From contig NC_079481.1 in NCBI RefSeq assembly GCF_026230105.1, forward strand, positions 32,092,489 to 32,156,488: 64,000 bases of DNA, read 5' to 3'. The notes under the pieces are model-generated. The model worked only from the letters and a program-made list of their open reading frames with translations, was not told the origin of the DNA and did not search any database. A program made the position numbers and the translations under genes. This DNA comes from Diorhabda sublineata (Eukaryota > Arthropoda > Insecta > Coleoptera > Chrysomelidae). Positions 39,419 to 48,410 of this stretch are shown here, in pieces (position 1 is the first letter of the stretch; every line of letters starts with the position of its first letter).

Positions 39419-42400
39419 TCTATCATATTTGTTTACATTGTTACCTTTTGAACTAATTTCTAGAAAAGTCTCGTCATTTATTTGTTTTGTTTCTTTATTT
39501 TCTAGAACTTATGAGAATTTCCTTTTGTATATATAAACGAGTTTGTTAAGCGGAGTTAATTAATTTATAATAAACAGAACGAAATGGAAAAGTAACCGAA
39601 GGTTTTGAATAAATTATAGTTAGTTAAGTGTAGTGTGAAGTGTTTAACTAAGTTAAAGACAGCGTATACCAGCGATAAATGAAAAATCCCCTAGCGCTCA
39701 ATAATCAATAATATATAATACTCACACTATTACTACCGGGAAAATCATATCCGCCCATAACTTTCATGTACGCTTTCTCCAACAAAGATATCCAAAATTC
39801 GTTTCGATTAGCCGAATAGGAACACAACAATCTTCCGTATCGATCTATAGGTAAACTGTCATCTATTATCACTTTTCTCGGGATACCGTTGATATGTAAC
39901 TTGATCATATATTTTCCGAAAGGATTATAAACTGGTTTTTTATCTTTCGATTGAGGATATATTATTGCGGTTACCAATTTTTTACCAAACCTATCGCATA
40001 ATTTCACAAACTATACTTGCGTGCACAGAAATCGGCACACTGTAAATCTTTTGACTTTAACTGTGCCTTTGATGTTCCCTTTTAGAACTTCTTATTATAG
40101 CAGGCGGTTTATTTACAGTATTTCTTGTGTTTCTTTTTATTCTAGAATTTTGTTGAATTTTATTTAGGTATATAAATGATTTGTCTATTGTTTTTTGTGG
40201 GATTTTTTTCATTGGATTCAAGTCAAAGCTGTACGGTGGCCCCAACACAGGATTGGTTCGTGCTTCTATAGCAATTGCACCTCCATAAGCACTCCGCTTT
40301 TCAAAACAGCAACGTCCGATTAAGATGATCCTGTTTTGGACCAATCGCAGTTGTTTTAGTGGCCAGGAGTTGTAAATCGCCTTCCAAGTCGCCTATGAAA
40401 GGATACAGTCTCGTCAAAACGCTGGCACATTCATCGAACCGCTGAGCAACAGCTCGCAGACAAAGTCCAATTTTGATTTAAGTAATCATTTTAATATTTA
40501 ACAAATTTTTAAGTCTAAAGTTTACAGTGGACCGATTTCTAAGCAAGTAAGTTTATATATTTAGTTTCAATAAAATTTGCGTTACCTTTTTTCGTAGGAA
40601 GCACTAACAGCTAGACTTGCTACGAAGGAACAATCTGATATCACAGTTTGCTTTATACTCAAATAATCTGGAACGGAACGGTACACTATACAAGGGTCGG
40701 AACATATTTCTTCCGGTCTTACGAATTTATAAAAATCCCTTTTCTGTTTCGGTGATAATTTTAGATGACCGTCTTTGTCAGAAAATGGTATCGAGTATTG
40801 AAACCTGATAAATTATGACATAATTAGATGAATCAACAATAAAAGAAGAGGGATAAATACTAATAAACAAAATTGAGAAACTTGAATTTCTTTTTTGATT
40901 ACCAATTTGTAAAAGACCGACCTTTGGAATATTAGTCATAACGAAATTTCGATTCTACTATATGTATATGTACAGTTTGCTTTTGGCCGGTGAGTTTCAC
41001 CCTGTATATAAGTTAATGAAGCTATAACTAACCTTTCTGATAAATCTATACTCATAAATGGCACATAGTCCCTTCCATTAATCCTTGATGTATGTAAAAG
41101 TACCAATTTTTCTTCGTCTGTATATCCGCCCTCAGTTGCAGTTAAAAAATTCGCGTTATTAGATTGTGGTTTAGGGTTAATAAATGGTCTTTGTTGAACT
41201 AGTTTGCTATTAGTTGGTGAAGTTTCACTACTAGGTGGTGATGTTTCTTTTTTTATACCTAAACGACAGTGGGAATCAACGAAACCAGACAATTCCGCAT
41301 TTGTAGGTTATATTTTTATAGTTAACTAATATTCTAATTGTTTTTCAATAGTTTTCGATAAAATAATATAAAAAAACATTTTTTTCCACATAAAGAACCT
41401 ATTTTAGAAAAAGACAAACTAAAAATCACTTAAATTTAAAATAAACAAACATAACCTCAAAAGCAAAACTTTCCCCTAATACTAATGTATCCATCTGCAT
41501 ATTCAATACTGGCTTAAAAAGCTTTGTAAATTCAAAAAAAGCAAAAAGAATACGAAAACCACCAAAATAAGAAAGAACAAACTAAAAGTTCACAATCTCA
41601 ATTCTGATATTCAAAAAATCGTTTTAACATGTTAAGTGCGAACCAAATTCGATGTTATTTCTCTGTAATCCAACAGTTTGTTCATTTTAGTCGCCATATG
41701 GGGTTTAATATTAAGAAACAATTTTATTTCAAATAAAAAGTGCGAAAAAATCATGTTTATTGTTTCAGTTCATAGGTCCGCTATGGGTTCGAGGGCAAGT
41801 TCATCGATACAACTTTCTCCAAGTCCCAGAGCCGCACAAAAAAAACATTAATCATATTCTTTATCAAAAAAATATTAAGAAAGAATATAGCAATCACAGA
41901 TTTTCAAGTCAGTGTTGCGAAATATAAAAAAAAAATAATGAAAATATACACATATCCAAAACATGGCGTATAATAAGTCTGGATATTAAATAACAAAATT
42001 GGTTACGAAAAAGGGTTTTATGAAATAAACTTATTTGTACCTTAGAGGAAATTATGAATTATTCAAGTACCTTTTAGTTCTTCGGCTCTATCTAAAGCCA
42101 TTAAAGCAAGATTCTTCAACTCCCCTTGCATTAAATCAGGAAATTGCGAAATATACTCAACTGTCTTGGCATACAAATCAATAGCATCCTCTTTATCCCC
42201 TGCTTCATCTTCTTCAATAGCTTGGTTCAATAAGAAATAACATTGTCTCAACCTATTACAACAAATTGTTAGTTTACGTCTCACAGATGTTGAGTTATCC
42301 TAACCTCGATTTGCTTCCATTTTCATCTACGGTTTTATGTTCTTGTGGAACTTTGTTCATCAATTCATCAGCTCTCGATTTATACTGATCGGATTTTTGA

Positions 42401-42573
42401 TTAAGGGATCTCACTTTGTCTACATCTTCTGTACTGTTAGCTACTTGTGTTAATAATCTAGCTGCAGCTTCGTAATAATAAGCTGCTATATTTTGTTCAT
42501 TTTGTTGATCGAATTGGACTGCTTTTTTAGCGGCTTCTATTGCATTATCTAGTAGCGCGTCTGAACTTGACAT
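35756..42573 (-). CDS. Capn7: Calpain-7 (PalB-type calpain with tandem MIT domains), complete
   Basis: Papain-like cysteine protease of the calpain-7/PalB branch, known to bind ESCRT-III subunits through N-terminal MIT domains and to act at endosomes. I assembled eleven coding exons with GT-AG junctions: 42305-42573, 42071-42252, 41033-41258, 40586-40804, 39726-39990, 39052-39279, 38759-39000, 36579-36784, 36304-36512, 36015-36247, 35756-35897. They total 2,421 bases in one frame, 806 residues, close to the ~810 of animal homologues. Domain order: two MIT repeats (about 5-75 and 93-150), low-complexity linker, protease core with Cys284, His451 and Asn471, then two C2-like beta-sandwich domains to the end. 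As is normal for this branch, there is no penta-EF-hand domain. The start is the first ATG, followed directly by the first MIT helix. Introns 1, 6, 8 and 9 are only 51-66 bp; intron 7 is 1,974 bp and repeat-filled. No disabling change is seen. Confidence 0.95.
36015..36784 (-). CDS. Capn7: Calpain-7 exons 8-10: C2-like domains
   Basis: Exon 8 (36579-36784) encodes SWNAGTGPVKD and AVWLLLTRHITDIDDF. Exon 9 (36304-36512) encodes FDPPPYIDGVKINSPHYLCK and TIVVSQYEKSTTIYYTLRAY. Exon 10 (36015-36247) encodes ITGEWKGITAGGCPNH and ILIELKGPKQYQMGFEV. These are the two C2-like (CBSW-type) beta-sandwich domains found C-terminal to the PalB protease core. Introns are 66 and 56 bp, and all junctions keep frame. 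Confidence 0.92.
36890..38620. repeat. Diverged ~230-bp tandem repeat in calpain-7 intron 7, TGTCA-rich
   Basis: Seven to eight degenerate copies share the order TGTCAACTGTCATACGA-like, ATGTCAGTCGTAAGCTG, TCAAATATCAAACGTCAAAT-like, then a TACAGGGAGCGTCAAAAA-like segment. The first anchor recurs near 37198, 37426, 37654, 37931, 38120, 38345 and 38578, a mean spacing of about 230 bp. I count roughly 38 TGTCA pentamers, all on the plus strand, in 1.7 kb. Reading frames here are short and arise from the repeat, not from a gene. Confidence 0.85.
38759..39000 (-). CDS. Capn7: Calpain-7 exon 7: catalytic asparagine
   Basis: Encodes VRLFKLKNPWSHLRW, with the third catalytic residue Asn471 in KNPWSH, then the WTPELQRRLNF and FDNGVFWIDYDSLCKFFD segments that close the protease core. 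A 51-bp intron precedes it and a 1,974-bp intron follows (CACCA|GTAAGT). Confidence 0.94.
39052..39279 (-). CDS. Capn7: Calpain-7 exon 6: catalytic histidine
   Basis: Encodes NIDLHALTGWIPERAA and, near the end, GLVSTHAYAVMDVQ, where the His of THAYAV (residue 451) is catalytic. The exon is exactly 76 codons between TTTTAG|AATATC and GATGGG|GTAATT. Confidence 0.93.
39346..39415. repeat. (AT)35 microsatellite in calpain-7 intron 5
   Basis: An uninterrupted 70-bp run of alternating A and T inside intron 5 (39280-39725). Confidence 0.98.
39726..39990 (-). CDS. Capn7: Calpain-7 exon 5: protease subdomain core
   Basis: Encodes FGKKLVTAIIYPQ, the INGIPRKVIIDDSLPID strand-turn, and the conserved EKAYMKVMGGYDFPGSNS near the end, a hallmark of the calpain core. 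The acceptor is GATAG|GTTTGG and the donor AATAGT|GTGAGT. Confidence 0.94.
40326..40478 (-). pseudogene. Unidentified coding-like fragment in calpain-7 intron 4
   Basis: The minus strand reads about 50 uninterrupted residues including LCLRAVAQRFDECASVLTRL and FIGDLEGDLQLLATKTTAIG. It is less AT-rich than the surrounding intron and looks helical, like a real protein fragment. It is not part of calpain-7 and no splice sites flank it clearly. I do not recognise the family; a retrocopy or transposon fragment is the likeliest source. Confidence 0.3.
40586..40804 (-). CDS. Capn7: Calpain-7 exon 4: catalytic cysteine
   Basis: Encodes LSPKQKRDFYKFVRPEEI and then SIKQTVISDCSFVASLAVSA, where the Cys of SDCSFVASL is the nucleophile (residue 284 of the joined model). 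Boundaries are ATCAG|GTTTCAATAC and AAAAG|GTAACG. Confidence 0.93.
41033..41258 (-). CDS. Capn7: Calpain-7 exon 3: Ser/Pro-rich linker into the protease entry segment
   Basis: I place the acceptor at TTTAG|GTATAAA because it keeps the frame from exon 2 (ELKG then IKKETSPPSSE). The residues after the linker, YTDEEKLVLLHTSRINGR and YVPFMSIDLSER, match the segment that precedes the protease core in calpain-7. The donor is AAAG|GTTAGT. A longer reading frame continues upstream past this acceptor but has no AG to support it. Confidence 0.85.
42071..42573 (-). CDS. Capn7: Calpain-7 exons 1-2: tandem MIT domains
   Basis: Exon 1 (42305-42573) encodes a three-helix MIT repeat with AIEAAKKAVQFDQQNE and YYYEAAARLL, the amphipathic helix pattern of the family. 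It ends TCGAG|GTTAGG. Exon 2 (42071-42252) follows a 52-bp intron and encodes the second MIT (AIEEDEAGDKEDAIDLY, MALDRAEEL). The junction restores SKSRLRQCYFLLNQ. MIT domains bind MIM helices of ESCRT-III proteins such as CHMP1 and IST1; that role is family knowledge. Confidence 0.93.
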
Positions 42574-42582
42574 TTTTTTGTA

Positions 42583-42635
42583 CTATATCAAAACAAAATT
42601 TTTATCTACAGCTGGTACAATGAAAATACACTTAC
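42583..42635 (-). other. Possible 53-bp intron in the calpain-7 5' UTR
   Basis: Upstream of the start codon the minus strand has a strong donor GTAG|GTAAGT and, 53 bp on, a T-rich acceptor GTTTTGATATAG, leaving TACAAAAAA before the ATG. Its size matches the gene's other minimal introns. Confidence 0.45.
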
Positions 42636-42639
42636 CTAC

Positions 42640-45590
42640 CTACAAAATATTATCACAGTGAAGTAGAGAGTTTTTTTTTTAATAATAATTTGAAACTTCA
42701 GATTTTTGATTCGTGGTTTATTAACATTTTTTCTTTAGTTGTTTTTTCTATTATTATCAAGGTGTGGTGGGATTGAAAATGACGTGTTTACAAATTATAA
42801 CTTCATGTTATACTAATGTAATTATATACATGAAAATATTAATATAACTAAAAAAATAATAATACAAGTATTTCCTCTAATTATTTTGTTATAAAACTAG
42901 ATATATTTATATGAAATAATTAAATAATTTCACTTTTTTGTCTAATCGAATCTTAATATATACATTGGAAACGTACAGCTGCTATCTACAGGAGAATTTC
43001 TATACTAATTATAAATCTTTAATCTGCAAAAGCTTGAAACTTTTAATTATACTGTTCACTACTAGATGGCATCAATTTTGTCGTATCCCAAATCGTATTA
43101 TTTAAATGTTATTTTTATAACAACCAATTTATCGAATGTAAAAGAAACCAAAATTGTCGGAACAATCTTTTCCTATTTAATATTATTTAAAATGATATTA
43201 ATTTGCTTCGAAATTAATGTAAAGTAAACAGTAACTTTGGTAATTGTTAAAATTATAGTTATGCTTCTTACTTATAGAGGGTAGCACTAGATATATTTCT
43301 AACAAATTCGTGATTATAACCTCATAAATAATCTTATATATATATTTAGAAATGAGAAAATTAAGATACGATAAATATCTAGTGAACAAATGAATATGTA
43401 TAAATGTAGGTGTAAATGTTATCATCAAGGATCTGAGAGGTTGTTGTCGTTTCATGGCACGTGTAGTTTTATCAGATGGTTCAAATTTAAAAAAATATTT
43501 AATAGGTAAACAAAATAATAATGCTGAAATTGCAAAAATATAAGATAATGCTGTTTATTAAACTGATAACATAAAGAACAAAAGATATAAAAATTAATTT
43601 TCGTAATACACATAATAAATATTACGTTTTATTTCCTACAATATGAAACTTCATTAATTTTCTTGAAATTTTGACAATAACAACTTGAATAACATTATAA
43701 AGTTTTTTGTTATACAACAGTTTATCAATACAGGATATTCGAAAGAAATGAATCAGTGTTATTTTGATAGAGTATCAGTAATATATATGAGAAGTATGTC
43801 AGTAGGTAACCCAATTAAATAAGGGCGAAATTAGACCTAAAAAGATAACCTAACCTCAAAATGAATTATATAATTCAATACAGGACATTATAATATTTAG
43901 TAAAGGTTAATATATGGAAATAACATTTGCTTTTACACCCCTGATTAATATTCGAAAAGTTCGGGTTAGGTAATACTTTTGTCTTAAAAGAAATTAAAGA
44001 AAGCATAGTGTATAGATCAGTTGTGAATGTGAAAACTAAAATTTGGTATAGAAATATTTTATTTCATGTGAGTTTGGGCTAAACTTTTGACGGGTAGTGT
44101 AGGTCTAAAGTATATGACACAATTTTTGGCTTATATAGAACTCGTAAGACAGAAAACGCACCTTTATTCAATTAAATTAATACTAATATAATGTTATTAC
44201 AACAATGCATTTGGACAAATTAATGCTTGTTTAATGTGTATTGAATCATTTATTATTCAAAGTTTGCAATAATACGATATAATTTGATTTAAGTTGATAC
44301 TTATCATATATTTAATAAGTATTTATAGTTATTATATCATTTTGGAATTTTGGAATTAAAAATATCTGATCTATTTTTATTAAAACAATACAGGCAATTT
44401 GTAGACGTATACGTAAAACTGGTTGTCTAACGTCGTATATCAATTGCGAATAAATATTTACGTAGTAGATACGGTAATTTATATATTTGTAATACAAATT
44501 ATCCAAATATTGATTTAATTATTTATTTTTTGTTATTCTATTATGAAATTAGCGAAGTTAAAATATCTGATCTATTTTTGTTGAAACATTGCAGGCAATT
44601 TGTAGACGTATACGTAAAACTGGTTGCCTAACCTGGTATATCAATTGAAAATAAATATAATACGTGAAGATGCAATCATTTATATATTTGTAATACAAAA
44701 ATAATTTTATTTAAATTTTGATATTCTTTATATTTATTACTCAAGTTTTTCAACCATCTCACTTTTATTTATGAATCCGTTTAGATCTAACATTTAATGT
44801 TTCATATATTCAGTTCGGTAAATGTTTTTAGTATCTTTGTATATATATTTTATTTTATTCTGAATAAAAACTGACTAACAAATCGAACAATTTTCATTAT
44901 GCTTTCAAATCATTTCTAATAAATTATTGTTTGCTTTCATAAATATAAATATGCGAAGTACACCCCTGATTCGTTGATGTCATGTGCTTTCCTAACGTAC
45001 ACGACCACGTGTTTTTTTTTCGTTACATCAGTAACTAAATAAAAAGGACTTATCTCAATACTACTACTCTACAAACGGTATTCCGATGTATCGATGACTA
45101 AAATCGCTACGTCACTTTACAGGAACTGGTTTATTATTACTAACTGATAAAAATTGTTAAGTCCAGACCAGAATATTAGTCATTGGCAAAACATTTTATA
45201 CCTTTGTTGTTTATCATAAACGTTCTTGTTATCATTATGAAAGGTTGTACGTTTCTACGTTGCTGTTCGTGTTTCATTTTATTTGAAAAGTTCAATTTAA
45301 TTTAGACAATTAATCTAATTCTAAATCATTTCAATTAGTGATGATAAAATTCGCGTCGTATTTTAGATGTTCCATGTTATCTGAAGAAAGTGGAGGGGAT
45401 CGTATAACGACACGTTAGCAGAGGTAATAAAAAAAATATTTATAAAGAAAATCGATCAGTAAATAGTTGTACGTGTATCTGAATTATACACTATATATTT
45501 TCCGTGGGTAGCTCAGTAGAAAGTCATGATTAAAGTCAGTTATTCTTATAAAAATTTAAGTTTGGCGCCTTTCTCTCCGCTGCATTCAAC
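42640..45590. other. AT-rich intergenic region between calpain-7 and TBL2-like gene
   Basis: The two genes diverge from this ~2.9-kb spacer, so it should hold both promoters. Apart from the duplication at 44.36-44.70 kb I see no gene, RNA or mobile-element structure. Confidence 0.5.
44361..44697 (+). repeat. Two-copy direct duplication, ~140 bp each
   Basis: AATATCTGATCTATTTTT through CAGGCAATTTGTAGACGTAT and the TATATATTTGTAATACAAA end occur at 44361-44500 and again at 44562-44697. The copies are 201 bp apart, with scattered differences and one small length change. Confidence 0.85.
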
Positions 45591-45592
45591 GA

Positions 45593-45614
45593 TCAGTCTC
45601 GCTAAGTTGTCAGT
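45593..45614 (+). promoter_or_regulatory. Candidate initiator elements of the TBL2-like gene
   Basis: Two arthropod-type initiators, TCAGT at 45593-45597 and 45610-45614, lie about 115-130 bp before the start codon. A TATAAAAA at 45547-45554 is further upstream than usual. The actual start site is inferred. Confidence 0.35.
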
Positions 45615-45643
45615 TGGCTGGAAAGTACAGTTGCGAGAAGTGT

Positions 45644-45721
45644 ATGATCGGACCTCGTGGTGTTGTGACTCATAGAATCGTCGATCGTAAATTTTTGTCG
45701 AAAATTTTGATATATATATAA
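45644..45721 (+). promoter_or_regulatory. Upstream ORF, 25 codons, ending 4 nt before the TBL2-like start
   Basis: ATGATCGGACC opens a 25-residue frame that ends at TAA 45719-45721. The main ATG follows at 45726 after GAAA. The short gap and the strong context of the main ATG (A at -3, G at +4) would allow termination-reinitiation or leaky scanning. Confidence 0.5.
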
Positions 45722-45725
45722 GAAA

Positions 45726-46843
45726 ATGGAAAGTGTTTGGTACGATTTTCTAACAAATAACGTGTTAGTCTTTACGGTACTTATCGGTTTAAGTGTTTTA
45801 ATTATCATGTACGTAATTAAATTGTTTAAAGAAGAAGAGGTTAGAGAAAATATGAAAAGTAAGATTTTTTATATTCACTGTTAACTGTTTCTTTAAATAT
45901 TGAGTTCGTGGAAATATATAAATTAATCATTAAATATTGGAGATTACCTCACTTAAAATTAGTTTTTTCTAAATTACATAACTAAATGATATTTTTTTTT
46001 ACTTTTTATAACACATTTTATTAAAATGTATTGCTTCCATTTGGATATGTGTACTAGGTCAACAAACGGAACCACGTGGAGCCGATTTAAAAGTACACTG
46101 TAAAACAAAAACGCTGAACAGTATAAAGAATGAACGAAGACTTTTATTTTTATATATTTAATACCTGATATTGATGATATTAGCGAATTAAATGACTGAA
46201 ATAATTGAATTAATTTGTAGTTAAATTATTTTTAACCTCTTAACCTTACAAAAATTTGTTTATGCAATCTGCTTTTGCGTTTTATTACGTAGCGGTTTCG
46301 TCAAAAATAAAATAAGAGTATTACTTGCATAAATATTATCTTATTTAATTCAAGATCAAAAAATAAATTGTAAATTTGATTTTAAAACGTTGTATAAAAA
46401 AATGCAACTAATATTAGTCAGTATAGTGTGTGTTTCATGAAAGATTTGTATAAATTATTTTATGAATACGAAAACAAGTTTTTACACTGAGAAAACGGTT
46501 TATTTATAACGAATCTACTTTTATGCTTGGCTTGTAAAAGCGATTTTATTTTATGTTATAAAGAATGTATGTAGTATGAAACGGTCAGTCATGGAACTTG
46601 AATGACTGTATGGTATTTTGTATGCTGCAGGCGACAAATTAACGGTATATCCCGAGAAGAAAAAAGACCAGTCTCAAGGTGGGAAGAGGAAGAAGAAGAT
46701 TGCCGAAAGTAGATGGACAGGAAAGCATGATAAATACGTCTATAGTCATCCTTGGATTTTGACTTCGTTGAAGGGGCATACTGGGAAGGTTTTGGATATG
46801 GACTTTAGCAGTAATGGCAAATTTTTAGCTTCATGCGATGACG
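45726..46843 (+). CDS. Tbl2: TBL2-like ER-membrane WD40 protein, first two exons (partial)
   Basis: Transducin beta-like 2 is an ER-anchored WD40 protein; in mammals it associates with PERK and supports ATF4 expression under stress (family knowledge). Exon 1 (45726-45858) encodes MESVWYDFLTNN and one hydrophobic anchor, about residues 12-34 (LVFTVLIGLSVLIIMYVI), then a charged stretch. Exon 2 (46631-46843) joins in frame (TGCAG|GCGACAAA) and encodes a lysine-rich linker (KRKKKIAESRW) and the start of the first WD repeat, LKGHTGKVLDMDFSSNGKFL with ASCDD. The donor is GATGACG|GTTAGT. The remaining WD repeats should follow but no matching exon is found in the next 17 kb. The symbol rests on the anchor plus this WD signature. 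A truncated duplicate or a very long intron are the open alternatives. Confidence 0.8.
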
Positions 46844-47139
46844 GTTAGTAATTGTAGTATAGTTTTTTAACTAGAAATTTAATTCCATAAATTTAAATAT
46901 GAAATATTTACATTTTAACATTGATAAGAACATAGAGTAGTTTTTTAGTCATCAATTTATTGTTTTATTCACCATTTGGAATCAAGTTTCTAACCTAATT
47001 TTTTTTTGGAAAACTTTAAATTTAAAATATAAACAACGATCTTTTGAAATATATACGTACAATATCGTCGAAAACCTACTGATGAAACCTAAAGAAACAA
47101 ATTCTAGTGAAAACCTAGCGGAATAAGTATGACAATAAA

Positions 47140-48410
47140 TTTTTTTATACAAACATTACAAAAAGTTTTAATCCGATATATTCTAAATTCGAATTGAACT
47201 TGACAACATCGCGTATAGTTGAATTTGTACGGCGGGATTTTAAGGCTGGTTCATAAACTTGACGTTTGTCGATTAAAATGATTCAAGTACTACGTAAATA
47301 TGTCAGACTTAAATATAAATAAATAGGAACGTTTTAACCATTGAATTAAAAGTTAAAGGAAGGAGTAATAAGCAAAAGTTAGTTCGGTGCATATGGGGGA
47401 CGGTAATCTCCACTTTACCATAGGCGTGCTATACAAAAATTATTTTGTAGCAAACGATATAAAGTATGAACAGAATTCGGAAAAAGTGTATCTTATGAAT
47501 ATTATGGTGGGACAAACAAATTTTTTTTAGCTACTACGAAAATATCGTCCAAGGTTATCCAAACTTTGAGCTCTTAATATCAATCGTGATTTTTTTATTT
47601 CTCATTAAAATTACACAGGAATTTTTATGTATTTCAACGAATTATTGTGTAATAAAAAGAAATAAAATATTTCAAAAAAACCTTTAATTTTCCATGCAAA
47701 TTGAAAATAAAAAATCACTATATTGATATTAAGAGCTCAAACTTTACCTGAACTTTTTTTTTCGTCATCTTGATAATTGATAAAAATGTATCAAATTTTT
47801 CTCAATGACAATAAAATTCTTGTAAGATTGTAGTAGAAACGTGATGGGATAAATGCGACAACAAATATCTTGAACAATTACAAAAAGTTTGAACCTGATT
47901 TACTCCAAAATCTAGTTAAACTTGACAACATCGTATATAGTTGAATACGTATAGCTGGATTGTAAGGCTGATTCACAAACTTGATGTTTGGCGTTTCCAA
48001 TCAATCTCTTACTAAATTGTTTACCACTATTTCATCTTAATTCAATTAAAATATTTTCTTCAATGTATACGTATAGAGTGTAATTTTGTTTCACTATCTA
48101 CTAAACTGATTTTCTATTATAATCAGGGACTATCATCATTAGAAAATAATCAGCTTTAAACACCGATGAAAAGAGTTATACATAATGAAAATTACATTTG
48201 AATAAGTGAGTTAGATATTTAGTATTTACAAGTTATTTGATGAGATAATTTCATCAATCAGCAACGAGATACTTTTTTAAATTCAAAATATGAATTAATC
48301 GGAAAGTTTCAACTATTGAATTAAAAATTAAAAGGAAGGAGCAATTAACTAAAGTTGGGTGCATATGGCGGACGGTAATATTCGCTTCACCATAGGCGTG
48401 CTGTATAATT
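47140..48410 (+). repeat. Two pairs of diverged direct repeats
   Basis: Block 1 (47,140-47,285; AACTTGACAACATCGCGTAT, GGTTCATAAACTTGACGTTT) recurs diverged at about 47,860-48,000. Block 2 (47,335-47,440; AAGGAAGGAGTAATAA, GCATATGGGGGACGGTAAT, CCATAGGCGTGCTATA) recurs at about 48,297-48,410. Offsets are about 712 and 972 bp, so a segmental duplication was later changed by an insertion or deletion of about 260 bp. Confidence 0.7.
47561..47750. mobile_element. Foldback element with ~40-bp inverted arms
   Basis: AAACTTTGAGCTCTTAATAT followed by CAATCGTGATTTTTT (47561-47595) is mirrored by the minus strand of 47,704-47,750 (AAAGTTTGAGCTCTTAATAT, CAATATAGTGATTTTTT). The ~190-bp segment is likely a small MITE or a foldback. 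No target duplication was found. Confidence 0.65.

Noticed and set aside
39291..39536. Open frame with a long Tyr-Ile run
   Set aside because: It is the translation of the AT microsatellite in a calpain-7 intron.
45500..45560. tRNA-like GGGTAGCTCAGTAG
   Set aside because: No matching acceptor stem, anticodon arm or T-arm (GGTTCGA) follows.
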